A stretch of DNA of 64,000 nucleotides from Dolichospermum planctonicum (GTDB taxonomy: Bacteria > Cyanobacteriota > Cyanobacteriia > Cyanobacteriales > Nostocaceae). Position numbers and translations under genes: made by a program. A model generated the notes under the pieces. It was given only the letters and a program-made list of their open reading frames with translations, did no database searches and had not been told where the DNA came from. This document shows positions 9,446 to 18,915 of this stretch, piece by piece; the first letter of the stretch is position 1; every line of letters starts with the position of its first letter. Where the stretch lies: positions 62,001-126,000 of the forward strand of contig NZ_BJCF01000007.1 in the NCBI RefSeq assembly GCF_005402965.1, read 5' to 3'.

Positions 9446-10687
9446 TTAGAAGGATTTTGTCTGGCTTGATAACCATGTCTGCGTTTGTTCTCTGACATGA
9501 CTGTAGAATTTAATTCGGCGTTTTTGCAAAATATCTTCTCTGTAATTTTTGGCTTTTTCTAAATTGGAAATTGACATATTTCCTAAACGGTATGGGTTGG
9601 TGACAACTTCCCGGATTTTATGTGCCAGTGCTATGTGACAACCAGGGTTAACCATATCCTCCTCTGGTAATAATTCGGGAATACCCCCTACATTTGAGCC
9701 AATACAAGGTAGCCCCCGCGCCATGGCTTCGATCATGGCTTTTGGTAAGCCTTCCTGGTATGATGGGAGAACGAAAAGATCCCCTTTATCCAATTGCTCA
9801 ATTACTTGCTCTCTGGTTGATAAATATCCGCAAAATGTGACTCGCTTATTTATACCTTTTTCCGCTGCTAATGTTTGCAATTCTCTTTTGTATTTACCAT
9901 CTCCTACCCAAATTAGTTGTAGATCTAACCCTTCTTGTACACAAACTGCAATGGCTTTAATTAAGATATCTGGTGCTTTATACAGTTGAGCCAATGTACC
10001 TACGCTAACCAGCGTAAATGATTTTATACCTGTTCTTGGTTCTCGCGGTGCAGCCGCAAAGGCTGAATTGGGTAAATCAATACTGGAAAAATAAGTGGAA
10101 AATGCGCCATTTTTCGGCGGATATCGCTTTTGTAATGAGTATTCTGTTACATAAGCAGCAGCCGTAGCATTGGCGGTATGACGTTGTAATTGCCACGTTG
10201 ACCATCTCCGAAAAACTGCTCTTAAAGGATGCTTATAAGCACCAGGGGCAAAAACATCATAAGGATCATTAACTACTTCTATCCCATAAGGTCTTGAAGA
10301 TGCTAAACACCGCCAGACAATTCCACCAATATCACAGGATAAACGCATTTGTACGGCTTTCGTATTTGCTAACGCAGCGATCGCAGTTTTTTTGATGTAA
10401 GTATAGTTTTTTACTAATCCTGATCCGCCTTGATAGTCGGGTAAGGGTATCGCTTTGATTCCTTGTCCTGAAGCTTGATTCCAGCCGGATGGTGGTAATT
10501 GATACGATTTTGCTCGTGCCAAGATTTTAACTTCATCGTATACGTCTAAATATCGAGACCAGAAGTGATAATCTAATGATTGATTTGGAGTCCACAGCAT
10601 ACCATCACTTGTTATCGCAAAGCGGGCGCTGGCTGTTACTAATACATCCATTTTTTTGGGCTTAATTTTTATATTTTGATTGGGCAA
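9446..10687 (-). CDS. Glycosyltransferase, GT4-type
   Basis: 413-aa GT-B glycosyltransferase. The donor-binding C-terminal half is clear: TLVSVGTLAQLYKAPDILIKA, LIWVGDGKYKREL, VTFCGYLSTREQV, and the E-x7-E motif YQEGLPKAMIEAMARGLPCIG. The N-terminal half is less typical and lacks the HxH-type motif of its neighbours. The 5' end used here is a TTG that overlaps the upstream glycosyltransferase gene by 19 bp. An ATG at codon 13 (10651) would remove the overlap, and neither start has a convincing ribosome site. The stretch AAPREPRTG near 215-222 may be another in-frame repeat insertion. It presumably adds a sugar in repeat-unit assembly. Confidence 0.85.
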   Translation of the reverse strand: MPNQNIKIKPKKMDVLVTASARFAITSDGMLWTPNQSLDYHFWSRYLDVYDEVKILARAKSYQLPPSGWNQASGQGIKAIPLPDYQGGSGLVKNYTYIKKTAIAALANTKAVQMRLSCDIGGIVWRCLASSRPYGIEVVNDPYDVFAPGAYKHPLRAVFRRWSTWQLQRHTANATAAAYVTEYSLQKRYPPKNGAFSTYFSSIDLPNSAFAAAPREPRTGIKSFTLVSVGTLAQLYKAPDILIKAIAVCVQEGLDLQLIWVGDGKYKRELQTLAAEKGINKRVTFCGYLSTREQVIEQLDKGDLFVLPSYQEGLPKAMIEAMARGLPCIGSNVGGIPELLPEEDMVNPGCHIALAHKIREVVTNPYRLGNMSISNLEKAKNYREDILQKRRIKFYSHVREQTQTWLSSQTKSF

Positions 10688-11820
10688 TTATGGTAAATTT
10701 CTATTAGTTTTTTGGTACTATTTTCCGTGGAATATTTACTTTTTATCCAGGTTCTTCCAGCCTGAGCAAGTTCCTGAGCATATTGGCGATTATTGATGAT
10801 TTCAATTGTTGATTTAGCCATGCCTTCTAGGTCTTCTACTTCATGTAAAATCCCTGTTTCTCGATCTTTGACCGCTTCTATTAAACCGGGTATTTTTGAA
10901 CCAACAATTGGCAATCCCGCTGCATTGGCTTCAAGAGAAACTACTGGTAATCCTTCATGAAAAGAGGGAAATAAAAAAACGTTAGTACAAGTCATTAATG
11001 CCGGAATATCGTCACGCAGTCCGAGTAGCTTAACTGCATTTATAAGTCCAAGTTTGGTGATATTTTCTGTAATTAATCCTCGTAATGGACCTTCTCCTAC
11101 TAACAAAAGTTTGGCTGTAGGAATCTTTTCTACAACTTTTTGGAATATAGAAAGTAATCCTAAATGATTTTTTTGTTCTATTAATCTTCCTACATGAAGA
11201 ATAATCGGGGTATCTTCAGTCCAACCAAAAGAATTACGCAACTCTTTGCATTTTTCAGGTGTTGCTAAATCGGGAATATTCACACCATAATTTAAAACAA
11301 GACCAGAATTTTTTATGTTTTGATCAAAACTCGTCAAACTATCAATTACTCCTTGAGAACAACCTGTGACTAAATGAGAATTTTCCAATGCGTAGCGAAT
11401 ACTAAATTTTGCGTAAATTGACCGTAATTGTCGAATGACAAAACGACGAGTTAATGGTGTTTGGGGAGTAAAAAATTTCGTATTATGAAAGGAGGTAATC
11501 ACGGGGATTCCTAATTCATTACCTAGCCAAGTGCCAAGACCACTATAAGTTTCTAAATGGTTATGGAGAATCTGGTAATTTCCCTCTATGATAATCCGTT
11601 TTAAGTTGTCAATAAAGCCAAAATGAGCAAAATTTAATTGACAATGAAATACTTTTGCACCTAATTCTTCTGCAATATTTGCTAATGCACCTACATTTTG
11701 TCCTTTACAACAGAAATCCATCTCATATTGGTTTCTGGGAATTTCTCGCAGCATAGAAAGTAGCCACATTTCAATTCCACCTCTATTTAAACTGCTAATT
11801 AAATGAAGAATTTTTAACAT
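10669..11820 (-). CDS. Glycosyltransferase, GT4-type
   Basis: 383-aa GT-B glycosyltransferase of the EpsF/CapM kind. It opens with MLKILHLISSLNRGGIEMWLL, the GGIE/GGxE glycine-rich loop of this subgroup. The C-terminal donor site shows ILHVGRLIEQKNHLGLL, LLLVGEGPLRGLI, VKLLGLRDDIPALM and FHEGLPVVSLEANAAGLPIV. It is closely related in architecture to the product of 13417-14595, so the two may be ancient duplicates with different linkages. It lies 28 bp downstream of the polymerase gene and overlaps the next glycosyltransferase by 19 bp. Confidence 0.92.
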   Translation of the reverse strand: MLKILHLISSLNRGGIEMWLLSMLREIPRNQYEMDFCCKGQNVGALANIAEELGAKVFHCQLNFAHFGFIDNLKRIIIEGNYQILHNHLETYSGLGTWLGNELGIPVITSFHNTKFFTPQTPLTRRFVIRQLRSIYAKFSIRYALENSHLVTGCSQGVIDSLTSFDQNIKNSGLVLNYGVNIPDLATPEKCKELRNSFGWTEDTPIILHVGRLIEQKNHLGLLSIFQKVVEKIPTAKLLLVGEGPLRGLITENITKLGLINAVKLLGLRDDIPALMTCTNVFLFPSFHEGLPVVSLEANAAGLPIVGSKIPGLIEAVKDRETGILHEVEDLEGMAKSTIEIINNRQYAQELAQAGRTWIKSKYSTENSTKKLIEIYHNCPIKI

Positions 11821-11848
11821 AGGTAATTGCTAATGGGTAATTGGTCAT

Positions 11849-13396
11849 TTAGTGATAAAGGGGAGTTTTTTCCCTCTCGTTGATCAGAGGAGAGTGAGGG
11901 AGGAGTATTTTTCTTTCAGAACTGCTAAAAATTACTAGAGAAGGAACACCACCGACAGTGATTAAAAAATATATAAGATTATCCAAGTCACCTATCAAAA
12001 TTGTAAAACTGAAATTGATTAACATTGGTAGCAACAGTAAGCGAGTATCTCCTTTTAAATACCCCGCCAAAGAACGTTGAATAGATCCTACAACTACCCC
12101 CAGAAAAATATAAGAAAAAGGTACAGCAAAAGGTCCAAAATTTAGCATTATTTCTCCAGCAATTCCGTAAACTTTGGAGGATACCCACACACCAGGAACA
12201 TAAGAACCCATACCATAAAGCAGGTCTGTTCCTTCTTTGGATTTATTCGGCGGTTTTTCGGGGAAAGGCCAAAGTTGTTGGGGAATTAAAATAGTAAATG
12301 CTGAATAATAAGTTCTCCCCCAACCATATTGGTAATCACTATCATCGTCCATTAATCTATATAGCATATAAGCATGAACGTCGGTTCTGCCTAAATCTCC
12401 TAATAATAAGTTCTCCCAAGTTCTCCCATTTTCTGCTGTGTATTCTTCCCTGGCTTCTGCTCCCTCTAAGGCAGTTTGAAATCCTTCAGTTCCCCCTGAT
12501 TTTAAAAATCCATAAAAGTACATGAAAAATATGAAGAATATCATGCCCATGAGGATTTGTTTTTTATTAATTTTCTTCAGCCAAAAATGAATCATTCCCG
12601 CTGCCCAAAATAATGCCCATATTGTATTACTACGACTACCCCGCAAGCCACCAAATAGTAATTTAATTACAAAAAATATGACCAGAACTGTAATCAATAC
12701 AGGCCATGTTTGTAATCTTTTTTTGTCTTTAGCATAGACTGCAAATGCCATCATTGCTAAATTGGGAAAACTTTCACAAATCATTAATAACCAACCTTGT
12801 CCTACTCCGGCTTCGGTTTGTTTATCTGCAAAAGCATTGATATAACCAATTAACCCTCCATACTGGCTATAAACTAATATTTGTAAAACTAAACAAACAA
12901 TTAGTCCTATCCCCACAATTAAAGGAAAACGTTGTTTATTAATCATCCAAACTGTTTTTTGATTTCTCTTTTGATTAATTGATTTTTCCTGGAAAAACCC
13001 AGAGAAATCTATATTTCTAGAAATGCGATAAAGTAAAATACCTAATAAGTTCAGAATTGCCATTCCACCTACCCAGGGTCGCCAGTCTGGGGGTGGTATT
13101 AAATCACTACTTAACCAATTATTCCAACTAACATGAAGTAGGGGTGCTAAAAAGAAAAAATGAACACCTAATAAACCCATAACGCCTACGGGAGAAAAGA
13201 TATTCAAGCGCCCCCGAAACCATTGCACAGCGTCAATACCAATCACAATTCCACTCAATGTTACTGGAATAATAAACCAGTGTAAAAATTGATTTGTAGT
13301 TGGCAGAAATCCTAGCAATACGATGAGACAAAGGAAAACGGAAATTATTAAACTATCAGGATAAATTGTTTTCCTGTGAAGGGGCTGTTGATTCAT
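11849..13396 (-). CDS. Wzy-type oligosaccharide repeat-unit polymerase
   Basis: 515-aa polytopic membrane protein with roughly ten to twelve hydrophobic segments, e.g. SLIISVFLCLIVLLGFLPTT, FPLIVGIGLIVCLVLQILVY, ILMGMIFFIFFMYFYGF. A large hydrophilic loop lies about residues 310-390 (TAENGRTWENLLLGDLGRTDVHAYML). Such topology with one large external loop, and a position between glycosyltransferases and a flippase, fits the O-antigen/exopolysaccharide polymerases, which join undecaprenyl-linked repeat units at the outer face of the plasma membrane. Sequence identity among these proteins is low, so the assignment leans on topology and context. Gaps are 20 bp upstream and 28 bp downstream. Confidence 0.75.
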   Translation of the reverse strand: MNQQPLHRKTIYPDSLIISVFLCLIVLLGFLPTTNQFLHWFIIPVTLSGIVIGIDAVQWFRGRLNIFSPVGVMGLLGVHFFFLAPLLHVSWNNWLSSDLIPPPDWRPWVGGMAILNLLGILLYRISRNIDFSGFFQEKSINQKRNQKTVWMINKQRFPLIVGIGLIVCLVLQILVYSQYGGLIGYINAFADKQTEAGVGQGWLLMICESFPNLAMMAFAVYAKDKKRLQTWPVLITVLVIFFVIKLLFGGLRGSRSNTIWALFWAAGMIHFWLKKINKKQILMGMIFFIFFMYFYGFLKSGGTEGFQTALEGAEAREEYTAENGRTWENLLLGDLGRTDVHAYMLYRLMDDDSDYQYGWGRTYYSAFTILIPQQLWPFPEKPPNKSKEGTDLLYGMGSYVPGVWVSSKVYGIAGEIMLNFGPFAVPFSYIFLGVVVGSIQRSLAGYLKGDTRLLLLPMLINFSFTILIGDLDNLIYFLITVGGVPSLVIFSSSERKILLPHSPLINEREKTPLYH

Positions 13397-13416
13397 AAAA
13401 CTATGTTGTTGGATAT

Positions 13417-14595
13417 TTAATTTTGATAAATCTGTTCTAATTGTTTGACGGCTTTGTCAATGTTGAAATTACTATCTTTCATGATTTTTAAAGCGTCAGT
13501 TTGATTAATCGCTGGTGCTTTATTTTTCCAAGTTAAAATTGCTTCTGCCCAAGTATCCGCTGATTCACTTAGAGAAAGTCGCTGCACTAGGGGTTTGATT
13601 ACATCACCTTCCTCGGGAACAACGTCGGAAATTACGGCAGGTAATCCCGCACACTGTGCTTCTAACCGTACATTTCCTAATCCTTCAAAAAGGGATGGAA
13701 ACAGGAATACATCCATAGCACCTCGCATTAATCGGGGAACATCAGCACGAACACCTGCAAAGATCACATGATCCGTTAAGCCTAATTGGGAAGCTTTTTG
13801 TTCTATTTGCGATCGCAGTGAACCCTCTCCTACTAACAAAAGACGTATTTTCGGTTCTCTTTTGACTACTGCTGCGGCAATATCAAGAATAAAGGTATGG
13901 TTTTTTACTTCCACAAATCTACCTATGTGACCAATTACAAAAGTATCCGTAGGGATACCAAGTTCAGCCCGGAGAGCGGCTGCATCAATTTTATCTGCAT
14001 AAGGGGTGATATCCAGACCATAATTAATAGCTTGCCAACGGGGGTTAGATTTGTCACTCGAACCAAATAAGGCTGCTACCGCTTGGTTGTTGATTCCTAA
14101 ACCCATAGTTGCATAGCGGTTAATCCAAGATTTCATCCAGGTATAATATAATCGGCGATCAAGTCCCCCTTTCGTGGCTATGGCTGATGTATCTGTGTGA
14201 CAGTGAGCAATACGACAGGGTATACCTGCTTGAGCAGCCAGACGCAAAATATTGCCACTGAAGAGATGTACGTGACTATGAATAATATCATAGGGTTCAT
14301 GTTCACGCAAAATCTGGCGAAATTTGGGAACGTAAATCCAGGGTCGAGAGGGATAGGGACAGGTAATAATTTGACTGTTGAGAGCGCGTGCTTCTTGGTC
14401 ATAAGCACCGGGTTCTGTGCTATGGACTAAAAAATCCATTTGGAAGCGATCGCGGTCTATATGCTGTAAAATTTGCATGAGCCAAGTTTCAATTCCCCCC
14501 CGATTCATACCCCCTAAAACATGAAGAATGCGTCGAGGTTTTTGAGTAATTTCTCTATCTGTGTGTTTGATATCTTTGGATGCGATGTACGGCAT
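13417..14595 (-). CDS. Glycosyltransferase, GT4-type (EpsF-like)
   Basis: 392-aa GT-B glycosyltransferase. N-terminal RILHVLGGMNRGGIETWLMQ is the glycine-rich loop, with HSHVHLFSGNILRLA in the acceptor domain. The donor domain shows IGHIGRFVEVKNHTFIL, LLLVGEGSLRSQI, VIFAGVRADVPRLM and LFEGLGNVRLEAQCAGLPAV. The start overlaps the end of the flippase gene by 41 bp; a GGAG ribosome site 9 nt before this ATG supports it, so translation is probably coupled. It acts in repeat-unit assembly; the linkage is unknown. Confidence 0.93.
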   Translation of the reverse strand: MPYIASKDIKHTDREITQKPRRILHVLGGMNRGGIETWLMQILQHIDRDRFQMDFLVHSTEPGAYDQEARALNSQIITCPYPSRPWIYVPKFRQILREHEPYDIIHSHVHLFSGNILRLAAQAGIPCRIAHCHTDTSAIATKGGLDRRLYYTWMKSWINRYATMGLGINNQAVAALFGSSDKSNPRWQAINYGLDITPYADKIDAAALRAELGIPTDTFVIGHIGRFVEVKNHTFILDIAAAVVKREPKIRLLLVGEGSLRSQIEQKASQLGLTDHVIFAGVRADVPRLMRGAMDVFLFPSLFEGLGNVRLEAQCAGLPAVISDVVPEEGDVIKPLVQRLSLSESADTWAEAILTWKNKAPAINQTDALKIMKDSNFNIDKAVKQLEQIYQN

Positions 14596-15853
14596 GAAAT
14601 ATGACTCCTAATGTAAAAATTATGCGAACTATTTCGGCTATCATCAGTGCTATTGCTGCCCCTTTGAGTCCATTTTTAGGAATAAACCAGAAGGAAGCGA
14701 TCGCAGATGTACTGGTGACTATAATGAACAATGGAATTTGCGTACGAAAATATCTAGCAGCGGTCATTCCTTCACCGAGAAAAGAGGAAACATACCCAAT
14801 TCCCGCTGTCACCATTAACCAAATCAGAAGCTCAGTATATTTGGCGTATTCTGGTTGGTAAACAATAGTTAAGATTTGCCCACCAGCAACCCAAGCGACT
14901 AAAATACCGGACAACCCCAACAGACAAGCAATAGCAACAAGTTGGAGGAGAAGTTTTTGGTACGCGCTAACGTTCCCCCCTGCGTAGTATTTTGCCAGTC
15001 TAGGACGGGCTGCGCTACCTAATGCACTGACTACCATGTTTCCTGCCACTATCAGGTACGCAAGGGCAGCAAATACACCGAGTTCTTTTTTTCCTAAAGA
15101 CTGCTCTAGAAAATAGCGAGGAATATTAGCATTCAGGGAAATCAACATCATTACCAAACCCAAAGGTAAGGATAACCAAATTAACTTCCTGATAGTTCCT
15201 AATTGCCACCGAGGTTTTGCTGTCTTTCCCTCCAGAGAATCAGGAATTTCACCTTCTAATGTAAATTTATTAATCAACCACCGATAACTAGGGATATCCC
15301 AGATCAATAAAATACAAGCCCAAGCTATGACTAACCCAACGACTCCCCAAACAATACTACCTGATATATAAGTACCTATACTTAACATCAGTAAAGATAA
15401 AGGACCTTTCATGATTACAGATACGGCCATGCGATCCATTTTTTCATGTTTCTGAAGCAGTCCATAAAAAACATCGCTAATTGATTCTAATCCTTTAGCA
15501 AAACCAATTAAAATTATGACTATTGCTGTCTCACCTTTATATCCTGTAGCTAAGGTAATCCATAAGATTATTGGTAATGCTAACCCTGTCGTGATCAATC
15601 TTAAACCTAAATAATCATTGAAAAGATAATGATTTTTAGCATCTGTTGTTTGAATATCTCGTAATTGGAGATTACTAAACATCATTACTGGGGCTGTTAC
15701 TGCTAATCCTAAAGTAAATGTCCCTACCATTTCTGGATTACCAAGTTTAGCTAAAACTACTAACATTCCCCATTGGCAACCTGAATAAATTAGATTACCA
15801 ATGAAAGTCCAAGAAAAATTACGACGTAGGGTTATGTCTTTATTTTTTGGCAT
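14555..15853 (-). CDS. Wzx-type polysaccharide flippase (MOP superfamily)
   Basis: 432-aa polytopic protein with about twelve hydrophobic helices, opening with LRRNFSWTFIGNLIYSGCQWG, a hallmark N-terminus of polysaccharide-transport/MATE-like flippases. It would flip the undecaprenyl-pyrophosphate-linked repeat unit to the outer face for polymerisation by the Wzy-type protein two genes downstream. Its end overlaps the next glycosyltransferase by 41 bp, and its start overlaps the end of the GINT1-like gene by 14 bp. With PglC-type initiation, Wzx and Wzy, the locus looks like a Wzx/Wzy pathway, but no Wzc/Wzz chain-length protein or Wza exporter is in the window. Confidence 0.9.
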   Translation of the reverse strand: MPKNKDITLRRNFSWTFIGNLIYSGCQWGMLVVLAKLGNPEMVGTFTLGLAVTAPVMMFSNLQLRDIQTTDAKNHYLFNDYLGLRLITTGLALPIILWITLATGYKGETAIVIILIGFAKGLESISDVFYGLLQKHEKMDRMAVSVIMKGPLSLLMLSIGTYISGSIVWGVVGLVIAWACILLIWDIPSYRWLINKFTLEGEIPDSLEGKTAKPRWQLGTIRKLIWLSLPLGLVMMLISLNANIPRYFLEQSLGKKELGVFAALAYLIVAGNMVVSALGSAARPRLAKYYAGGNVSAYQKLLLQLVAIACLLGLSGILVAWVAGGQILTIVYQPEYAKYTELLIWLMVTAGIGYVSSFLGEGMTAARYFRTQIPLFIIVTSTSAIASFWFIPKNGLKGAAIALMIAEIVRIIFTLGVIFHAVHRIQRYQTHR

Positions 15854-16847
15854 TGGCTTTCGTCATGATCTTAATTCTTTTTCTTTCTGCCATGCCAAAT
15901 ACAAAAACTATTTGATAACCATCCACACAAGCTATCCATTTACCATTATCAAGTTGATGTGGATCAATATTGTGCATACCAATTTTATTCCAACCTTCAC
16001 CACTTCCTTTAATCACTGGATTATGGATGATCTCTTTTTCTTCATAGTTAGTAGTTGTCAAATTTGTAATTTCATAAGCCCTAACTTGATTACCATAAAA
16101 ACCCACCACATCCTGTGTATATCGGAAAATCTTGCCATCAGATACTATTACCCTTCCTCCCGGTCTGGATATATGAAAATTTCCTTCTATTAAAGGACTT
16201 TGAGGATGCTTGACCCAATTTCCCATTAATTCATCAGCATAGTAAAGATGCAGTATATTCCCCTGGGGAGATGTCGTAAACATCCACCATTGATCATGGA
16301 AATTGAAAATTGAAGAATCTACATAATCGCTGCCTTCTAGTAAGGTTTTAACTAATGTCCATCTAGTAGGAAATTCAACTGCTTTATATAGCCTAATTGC
16401 ATTAGCTTTATAGCTTTCTGGAATCATATAGTATTCATTTTGGAACTTGAATACATAAGGATAAGATAAATGAAAATCCTCCCTAATTATGATTTGTTCA
16501 TAACGCCAACTCAAGCCATTTTTGCTAGTTGCAAGTCCTATCTCTCCTTTAAAATTCAAACTATTTAGTACCTCGAAAAACATATACCAAACTCCATTCT
16601 CACGAACCATAAATGGATCAGCAACGAAGTCTGCTGGTATATCTGTAACATCTTTAGCCGTCAAAACCGGATTTTTGATATTCTCTGGAGAACTTAATTG
16701 AAAAGGTGATTCACCTGTATAAATTCCTATTGACCAATCACATTTTCTTCTCACAAAAGTTCTCACTGTTTTTTTGAGGGAAGATAAATAGTTTGATTTA
16801 GGAAAATCTTTGATCTGAACTCTATTACTTAATTCCATAATTTTCAT
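15840..16847 (-). CDS. GINT1-N-like five-bladed beta-propeller protein of the polysaccharide operon
   Basis: 335-aa soluble protein resembling the N-terminal domain of plant glucosamine inositolphosphorylceramide transferase 1, a GH43-like beta-propeller fold. Visible blade-like repeats: FVADPFMVRENGVWYMFFEV, LSYPYVFKFQNEYYMIPES, YVDSSIFNFHDQWWMFTTS, FHISRPGGRVIVSDGKIFR and GMHNIDPHQLDNGKWIACVDG. In bacteria such domains are often found beside or fused to formyltransferase domains in glycan loci. Here the formyltransferase is the first domain of the NRPS at the operon's far end. The function is unproven; it may be glycan-binding or glycan-modifying. The gene follows the dehydratase gene by 28 bp. 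Confidence 0.65.
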   Translation of the reverse strand: MKIMELSNRVQIKDFPKSNYLSSLKKTVRTFVRRKCDWSIGIYTGESPFQLSSPENIKNPVLTAKDVTDIPADFVADPFMVRENGVWYMFFEVLNSLNFKGEIGLATSKNGLSWRYEQIIIREDFHLSYPYVFKFQNEYYMIPESYKANAIRLYKAVEFPTRWTLVKTLLEGSDYVDSSIFNFHDQWWMFTTSPQGNILHLYYADELMGNWVKHPQSPLIEGNFHISRPGGRVIVSDGKIFRYTQDVVGFYGNQVRAYEITNLTTTNYEEKEIIHNPVIKGSGEGWNKIGMHNIDPHQLDNGKWIACVDGYQIVFVFGMAERKRIKIMTKANAKK

Positions 16848-16875
16848 TGAGATTGATTTAAACTATCAAGAATGC

Positions 16876-18915
16876 TTATGCACTTGTTGGCTCGATATTT
16901 GCTAAAATATTTACCTGCCTATGGGAGGTCTGATTGGCATATTTAGCGGTATCTAATAAACTGCTTTCTTCCGGGAATTTCGGTTTGTAACCTGCTACCA
17001 ATTGCGATAGCAATAAGATAATAGAATTGGTATCATTTCTGGCAGCTACTCCTAGCAATTTTTCTACAGTAATATTCAAAGAATTAGGAATAATCCGACT
17101 CGCATTTTTCACAACTAATAGTTTTTCATGTTCAGTATTTTCATACTCTTCCCCCTCAATAAACAATTCCTCAAATAGCTTTTCCCCCGGTCTTAAACCT
17201 GTAAATACTATGTCAATATCTTTGTTAACTTCATATCCTGAAAGATGAATTAATTCTTTTGCTAAATCTACAATTTTCACAGGTTCACCCATATTTAACA
17301 TTAAAACTTCACCACTACGACCCAGAATAGATGCTTGCAAAACTAGTTGAACTGCTTCCGGTATGGTCATGAAATATCGGCAAATATCGGGATGAGTAAC
17401 TGTAATTGGTCCCCCTGCTAAAATCTGTTTTTGGAACGTAGGAACTACGCTACCACGACTTCCTAAAACATTGCCAAAACGCACCGCTACATAGGATTTA
17501 CCACTTTCTTTTGCAGCTTGTAAAACTAACATTTCCGCTACTCTTTTACTAGCACCCATGACATTAGTAGGATTAACTGCTTTATCTGTGGAAATCATCA
17601 CAAAATGTTCAACATTATATTGCAATGCTACTTGTAGTAAATTTCTCGTTCCCATTACATTATTAGTAATTGCTTCTGCGGGATTTAATTCCATCAGAGG
17701 AACGTGTTTATGAGCCGCAGCATGAAAAATTACATCCGGTTTAAATCTCTCAAAAGCGTGTTCTAATCTCGACTGCACTCTAATATCAGCAATGAAGGTA
17801 TAAATCTGCGGTATATTAACATCCGTCGCTGATTTATGATTATTTTTCAGTATTTGGATCAGTTTTTCTAGTTCTTGTTGGATATTAAAAACAGAATTTT
17901 CTCCATGGCCAATTAGGATAATTTTAGCTGGGTAACAACGTAAAATTTGTCGGCATAGTTCACTACCAATCGATCCTCCTGAACCTGTGATTAATACTGT
18001 CTTATTATTGATAAATTGGGCTACTCTTTCCAGTTCTGTCTGAATGGGTTCACGTCTGAGCAAATCCTCAATTTTGATGTCTCTAACACTATCTACTCTT
18101 ACACGACCATTCAGGATTTCATAGATTCCTGGTAAGGTACTAGGTTGCACTCCATTGTTTTGACAAATATCTACAATTTCTCTAATAGTTTGTCCAGGAA
18201 CTGTAGGCATAGCAATGATAACTTTATGGATTTTTAGTGTTTTGATAACTTCAGAAATTTTCTGACGATTTCCTAATACGGGAATTCCCCTTAAATGTAT
18301 ATTCTGTTTTTTGATGTCGTCATCAATAAATCCTACGGGATAAGCTCCAAATTGGGGATTTCTTTGCATATCTTCTACAAGGGAAACCCCCGCACTACCA
18401 GCACCAATTATCAACACTCTTTCTCTATTTTTAGATATTTTTTGTCTGTGGCTTATCCTTTCTACAACTCGAACACTAAACCGCAGTAAAATCACAAATA
18501 TGCAAGATAGTATTCCCTCCAAAATTGGCAGTGATTGCGGAAGTTCACTTAATAGCATCTCCAATAAATTAAATAGGGTCGTTTGGATGACTACCACACC
18601 CATCATCAATGTGACTATATAAATCCCTTCTTCGATGCTTGCATACTTCCAATAGCGTCTATAAAAACCAACCCCCCAAAAGATAATTAGTTTGACTACT
18701 AAAAACAAAATTGTCGCAATTCCCAACTGGAAAATATCTTGTTGCAAGTTTAGATTACCATCTAAACGCAATCCTAATGCTAACAATGGTGTCATTGCAA
18801 AAACCGTGATATCACAAATAAACCAATGTCTATTCCTGATTTTACTTAATTGACTCGATAATTTTCTAATTGTTCTCTGAATAGTAACGTGAGAAACAAA
18901 AAATAGGATATTCAT
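16876..18915 (-). CDS. Membrane-bound CapD/FlaA1-type nucleotide-sugar 4,6-dehydratase
   Basis: 679-aa polysaccharide biosynthesis protein of the PglF/WbpM/CapD class, first gene of the operon. About four membrane helices lie in residues ~30-150. A first nucleotide-binding fold follows (VLIIGAGSAGVSLVEDM, ~167), then the catalytic SDR domain with VLITGSGGSIGSELC (~306) and the ISTDKAVNP...GASK active-site region (~440). Family members convert UDP-GlcNAc to the 4-keto-6-deoxy intermediate, the first step to bacillosamine-type amino sugars. A PglC-type transferase and PglD-type acyltransferase in the same operon fit that route, although no PglE-type aminotransferase is visible. A GGAG ribosome site stands 8 nt before the ATG. 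The operon promoter should lie in 18916-19416. Confidence 0.93.
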   Translation of the reverse strand: MNILFFVSHVTIQRTIRKLSSQLSKIRNRHWFICDITVFAMTPLLALGLRLDGNLNLQQDIFQLGIATILFLVVKLIIFWGVGFYRRYWKYASIEEGIYIVTLMMGVVVIQTTLFNLLEMLLSELPQSLPILEGILSCIFVILLRFSVRVVERISHRQKISKNRERVLIIGAGSAGVSLVEDMQRNPQFGAYPVGFIDDDIKKQNIHLRGIPVLGNRQKISEVIKTLKIHKVIIAMPTVPGQTIREIVDICQNNGVQPSTLPGIYEILNGRVRVDSVRDIKIEDLLRREPIQTELERVAQFINNKTVLITGSGGSIGSELCRQILRCYPAKIILIGHGENSVFNIQQELEKLIQILKNNHKSATDVNIPQIYTFIADIRVQSRLEHAFERFKPDVIFHAAAHKHVPLMELNPAEAITNNVMGTRNLLQVALQYNVEHFVMISTDKAVNPTNVMGASKRVAEMLVLQAAKESGKSYVAVRFGNVLGSRGSVVPTFQKQILAGGPITVTHPDICRYFMTIPEAVQLVLQASILGRSGEVLMLNMGEPVKIVDLAKELIHLSGYEVNKDIDIVFTGLRPGEKLFEELFIEGEEYENTEHEKLLVVKNASRIIPNSLNITVEKLLGVAARNDTNSIILLLSQLVAGYKPKFPEESSLLDTAKYANQTSHRQVNILANIEPTSA

